From a candidate division FCPU426 bacterium (lineage in GTDB: Bacteria > Oederibacteriota > JAAXVQ01 > JAUVAV01), in contig JAUXBQ010000157.1 in the NCBI GenBank assembly GCA_030619365.1, positions 1 to 6,243 of the forward strand: DNA of 6,243 nt. Direction: 5' to 3'. The notes under the pieces are model-generated. The model saw only the letters and a list, made by a program, of their open reading frames with translations. It was not told the origin of the DNA and did no database searches. Position numbers and translations under genes: made by a program. Below, one piece after another: positions 5,346 through 6,243 of this stretch; the stretch's first letter is position 1, and every line of letters starts with the position of its first letter.

Positions 5346-6243
5346 ATGGAATCCAATAAACTCGACCGCATCCCGCCTTATGTTTTAGCCAAGGTTGTGG
5401 CGGAGACCAAGGCGGCCCGCATCCGGGGAGAGGATGTCATTGATTTCGGAATGGGCAATCCGGACCTGCCCACGCCCCAGCATATCGTGGATAAATTGAC
5501 CGAAGCCGCGGCCAAGCCCCAAAACCACCGGTATTCCGTGTCCCGCGGGGTGTTCAAGCTCCGGGAAGCCATCTGCAAATGGTATGCGCGGCGTTTTCAA
5601 GTGGACCTAAACCCGGACACCGAGGCGATCGCCACCATCGGGGCCAAGGAGGGCATTTCGCATTTTATGCTGGCCCTGCTGAATCCCGGGGACTCTGTGA
5701 TCGTACCCACGCCCTGCTATCCCATTCACGCCTATTCCGTGGTGCTGGCCGAGGGGAACGTGCTGGGCATTCCGTTCCAGCCGGGGGAGGATATTTTTCC
5801 GCAGATTGCCGAGGTGTGCAAGAACTCCCGGCCCAAACCCCGGGCGATCCTGCTGTCCTATCCGCACAATCCCACCGGCTCGACGGTTTCCCTGGGCTTT
5901 TTTGAAAAAGTGGTGGAACTCGCGCGCACGGAAAACCTGCTGGTCATCCATGATCACGCCTATGCTGAACTGTGCTTTGACCAGTACCAATCGCCCAGCC
6001 TGCTGCAGGTGCCTGGCGCCAAGGATCTGGGCGTGGAAATGTATTCCCTTTCGAAAACCTACAACATGCCCGGTTGGCGCGTGGGATTCATGGTCGGCAA
6101 CGCGCAGGCAGTGGCCATGTTGGCCCGGATCAAGAGTTACCTGGATTACGGCATGTTCGCGCCCATCCAGATCGCGGGGATCTGCGCCCTTAACGGCCCC
6201 CAGGCGTGCGTGCGCGAGACCGTGGGCGTATACCGGTCCCGGC
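5346..6243 (+). CDS. alaC: Class I PLP-dependent aminotransferase, AlaC-like (3' end cut by the window)
   Basis: The frame starts at ATG 5346 and stays open to the window edge: 299 residues of an expected 390-410. It is a fold-type I aminotransferase that likely makes alanine from pyruvate and glutamate, as E. coli AlaC does. Similarity to AlaC as I recall it runs along the whole visible part: DRIPPYV near the N-terminus, GEDVIDFGMGNPD, the SRG-LR region, IGAKEG for cofactor phosphate binding, YPIH, and RIKSYLDYG. PLP residues are present: N175 in HNPTG, D203 and Y206 in HDHAYAEL, K237 in SLSKTYNMPGWR (Schiff base) and R245. The missing part includes the C-terminal carboxylate-binding arginine. 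In several bacteria close relatives sit before homoserine dehydrogenase, and some are annotated as aspartate or LL-diaminopimelate aminotransferases, so substrate specificity is less sure than the family. Confidence 0.9.
   Translation, partial: MESNKLDRIPPYVLAKVVAETKAARIRGEDVIDFGMGNPDLPTPQHIVDKLTEAAAKPQNHRYSVSRGVFKLREAICKWYARRFQVDLNPDTEAIATIGAKEGISHFMLALLNPGDSVIVPTPCYPIHAYSVVLAEGNVLGIPFQPGEDIFPQIAEVCKNSRPKPRAILLSYPHNPTGSTVSLGFFEKVVELARTENLLVIHDHAYAELCFDQYQSPSLLQVPGAKDLGVEMYSLSKTYNMPGWRVGFMVGNAQAVAMLARIKSYLDYGMFAPIQIAGICALNGPQACVRETVGVYRSR

Noticed and set aside
4928..5359. Plus-strand 143-codon frame overlapping the kinase and the aminotransferase start
   Set aside because: It is the shifted frame of the PfkB gene; only its last 21 codons lie outside that gene, and those are discussed as a possible coupling frame.

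Overview
The window carries six genes, all on the + strand and packed closely: gaps are about 12 nt between genes 1 and 2, 11 nt between 2 and 3, 83 nt or a 1-nt overlap between 3 and 4 (depending on the lnt start), 36 nt between 4 and 5, and 51 nt between 5 and 6. No rRNA, tRNA, CRISPR array, insertion sequence or convincing terminator is visible, and no stretch over about 85 bases lacks a gene. The first gene is open at the left edge and the last at the right edge, so any promoter and terminator of this likely operon lie outside.

The organism is a diderm (outer-membrane) bacterium, because a complete apolipoprotein N-acyltransferase (Lnt) is present. The DNA is moderately GC-rich by eye, and non-ATG starts appear common: Shine-Dalgarno placement favours TTG, GTG and TTG for three of the five visible starts. 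Style and gene mix would fit an uncultured Deltaproteobacteria- or Omnitrophota-like lineage, but that placement is a guess.

Layout. (1) 2-487: an RsbW/SpoIIAB-type HATPase protein, probably cut at its 5' end. (2) 500-1921: a membrane-anchored diguanylate cyclase (2 TM - HAMP - coiled coil - GAF - GGEEF) with intact active and inhibitory sites. (3) 1933-2628: a polytopic membrane protein with an HELTH zinc motif, an M50-like metalloprotease of a divergent kind. (4) 2712-4328: Lnt, with the whole Glu-Lys-Cys triad. (5) 4365-5294: a PfkB/ribokinase-fold sugar or nucleoside kinase of unknown substrate. (6) 5346 to the right edge: a class I PLP aminotransferase closely resembling E. coli AlaC; it is still open at the edge.

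Functionally the window splits into a signalling pair (partner-switching kinase plus c-di-GMP synthesis), an envelope pair (membrane protease plus lipoprotein acylation) and a metabolic pair (small-molecule kinase plus aminotransferase). Tight spacing suggests co-transcription, but nothing in the sequence proves one shared pathway. I see no clear novel defence or mobile system. The points most worth following are the RsbW-like/diguanylate cyclase coupling and the divergent membrane metalloprotease next to lnt.
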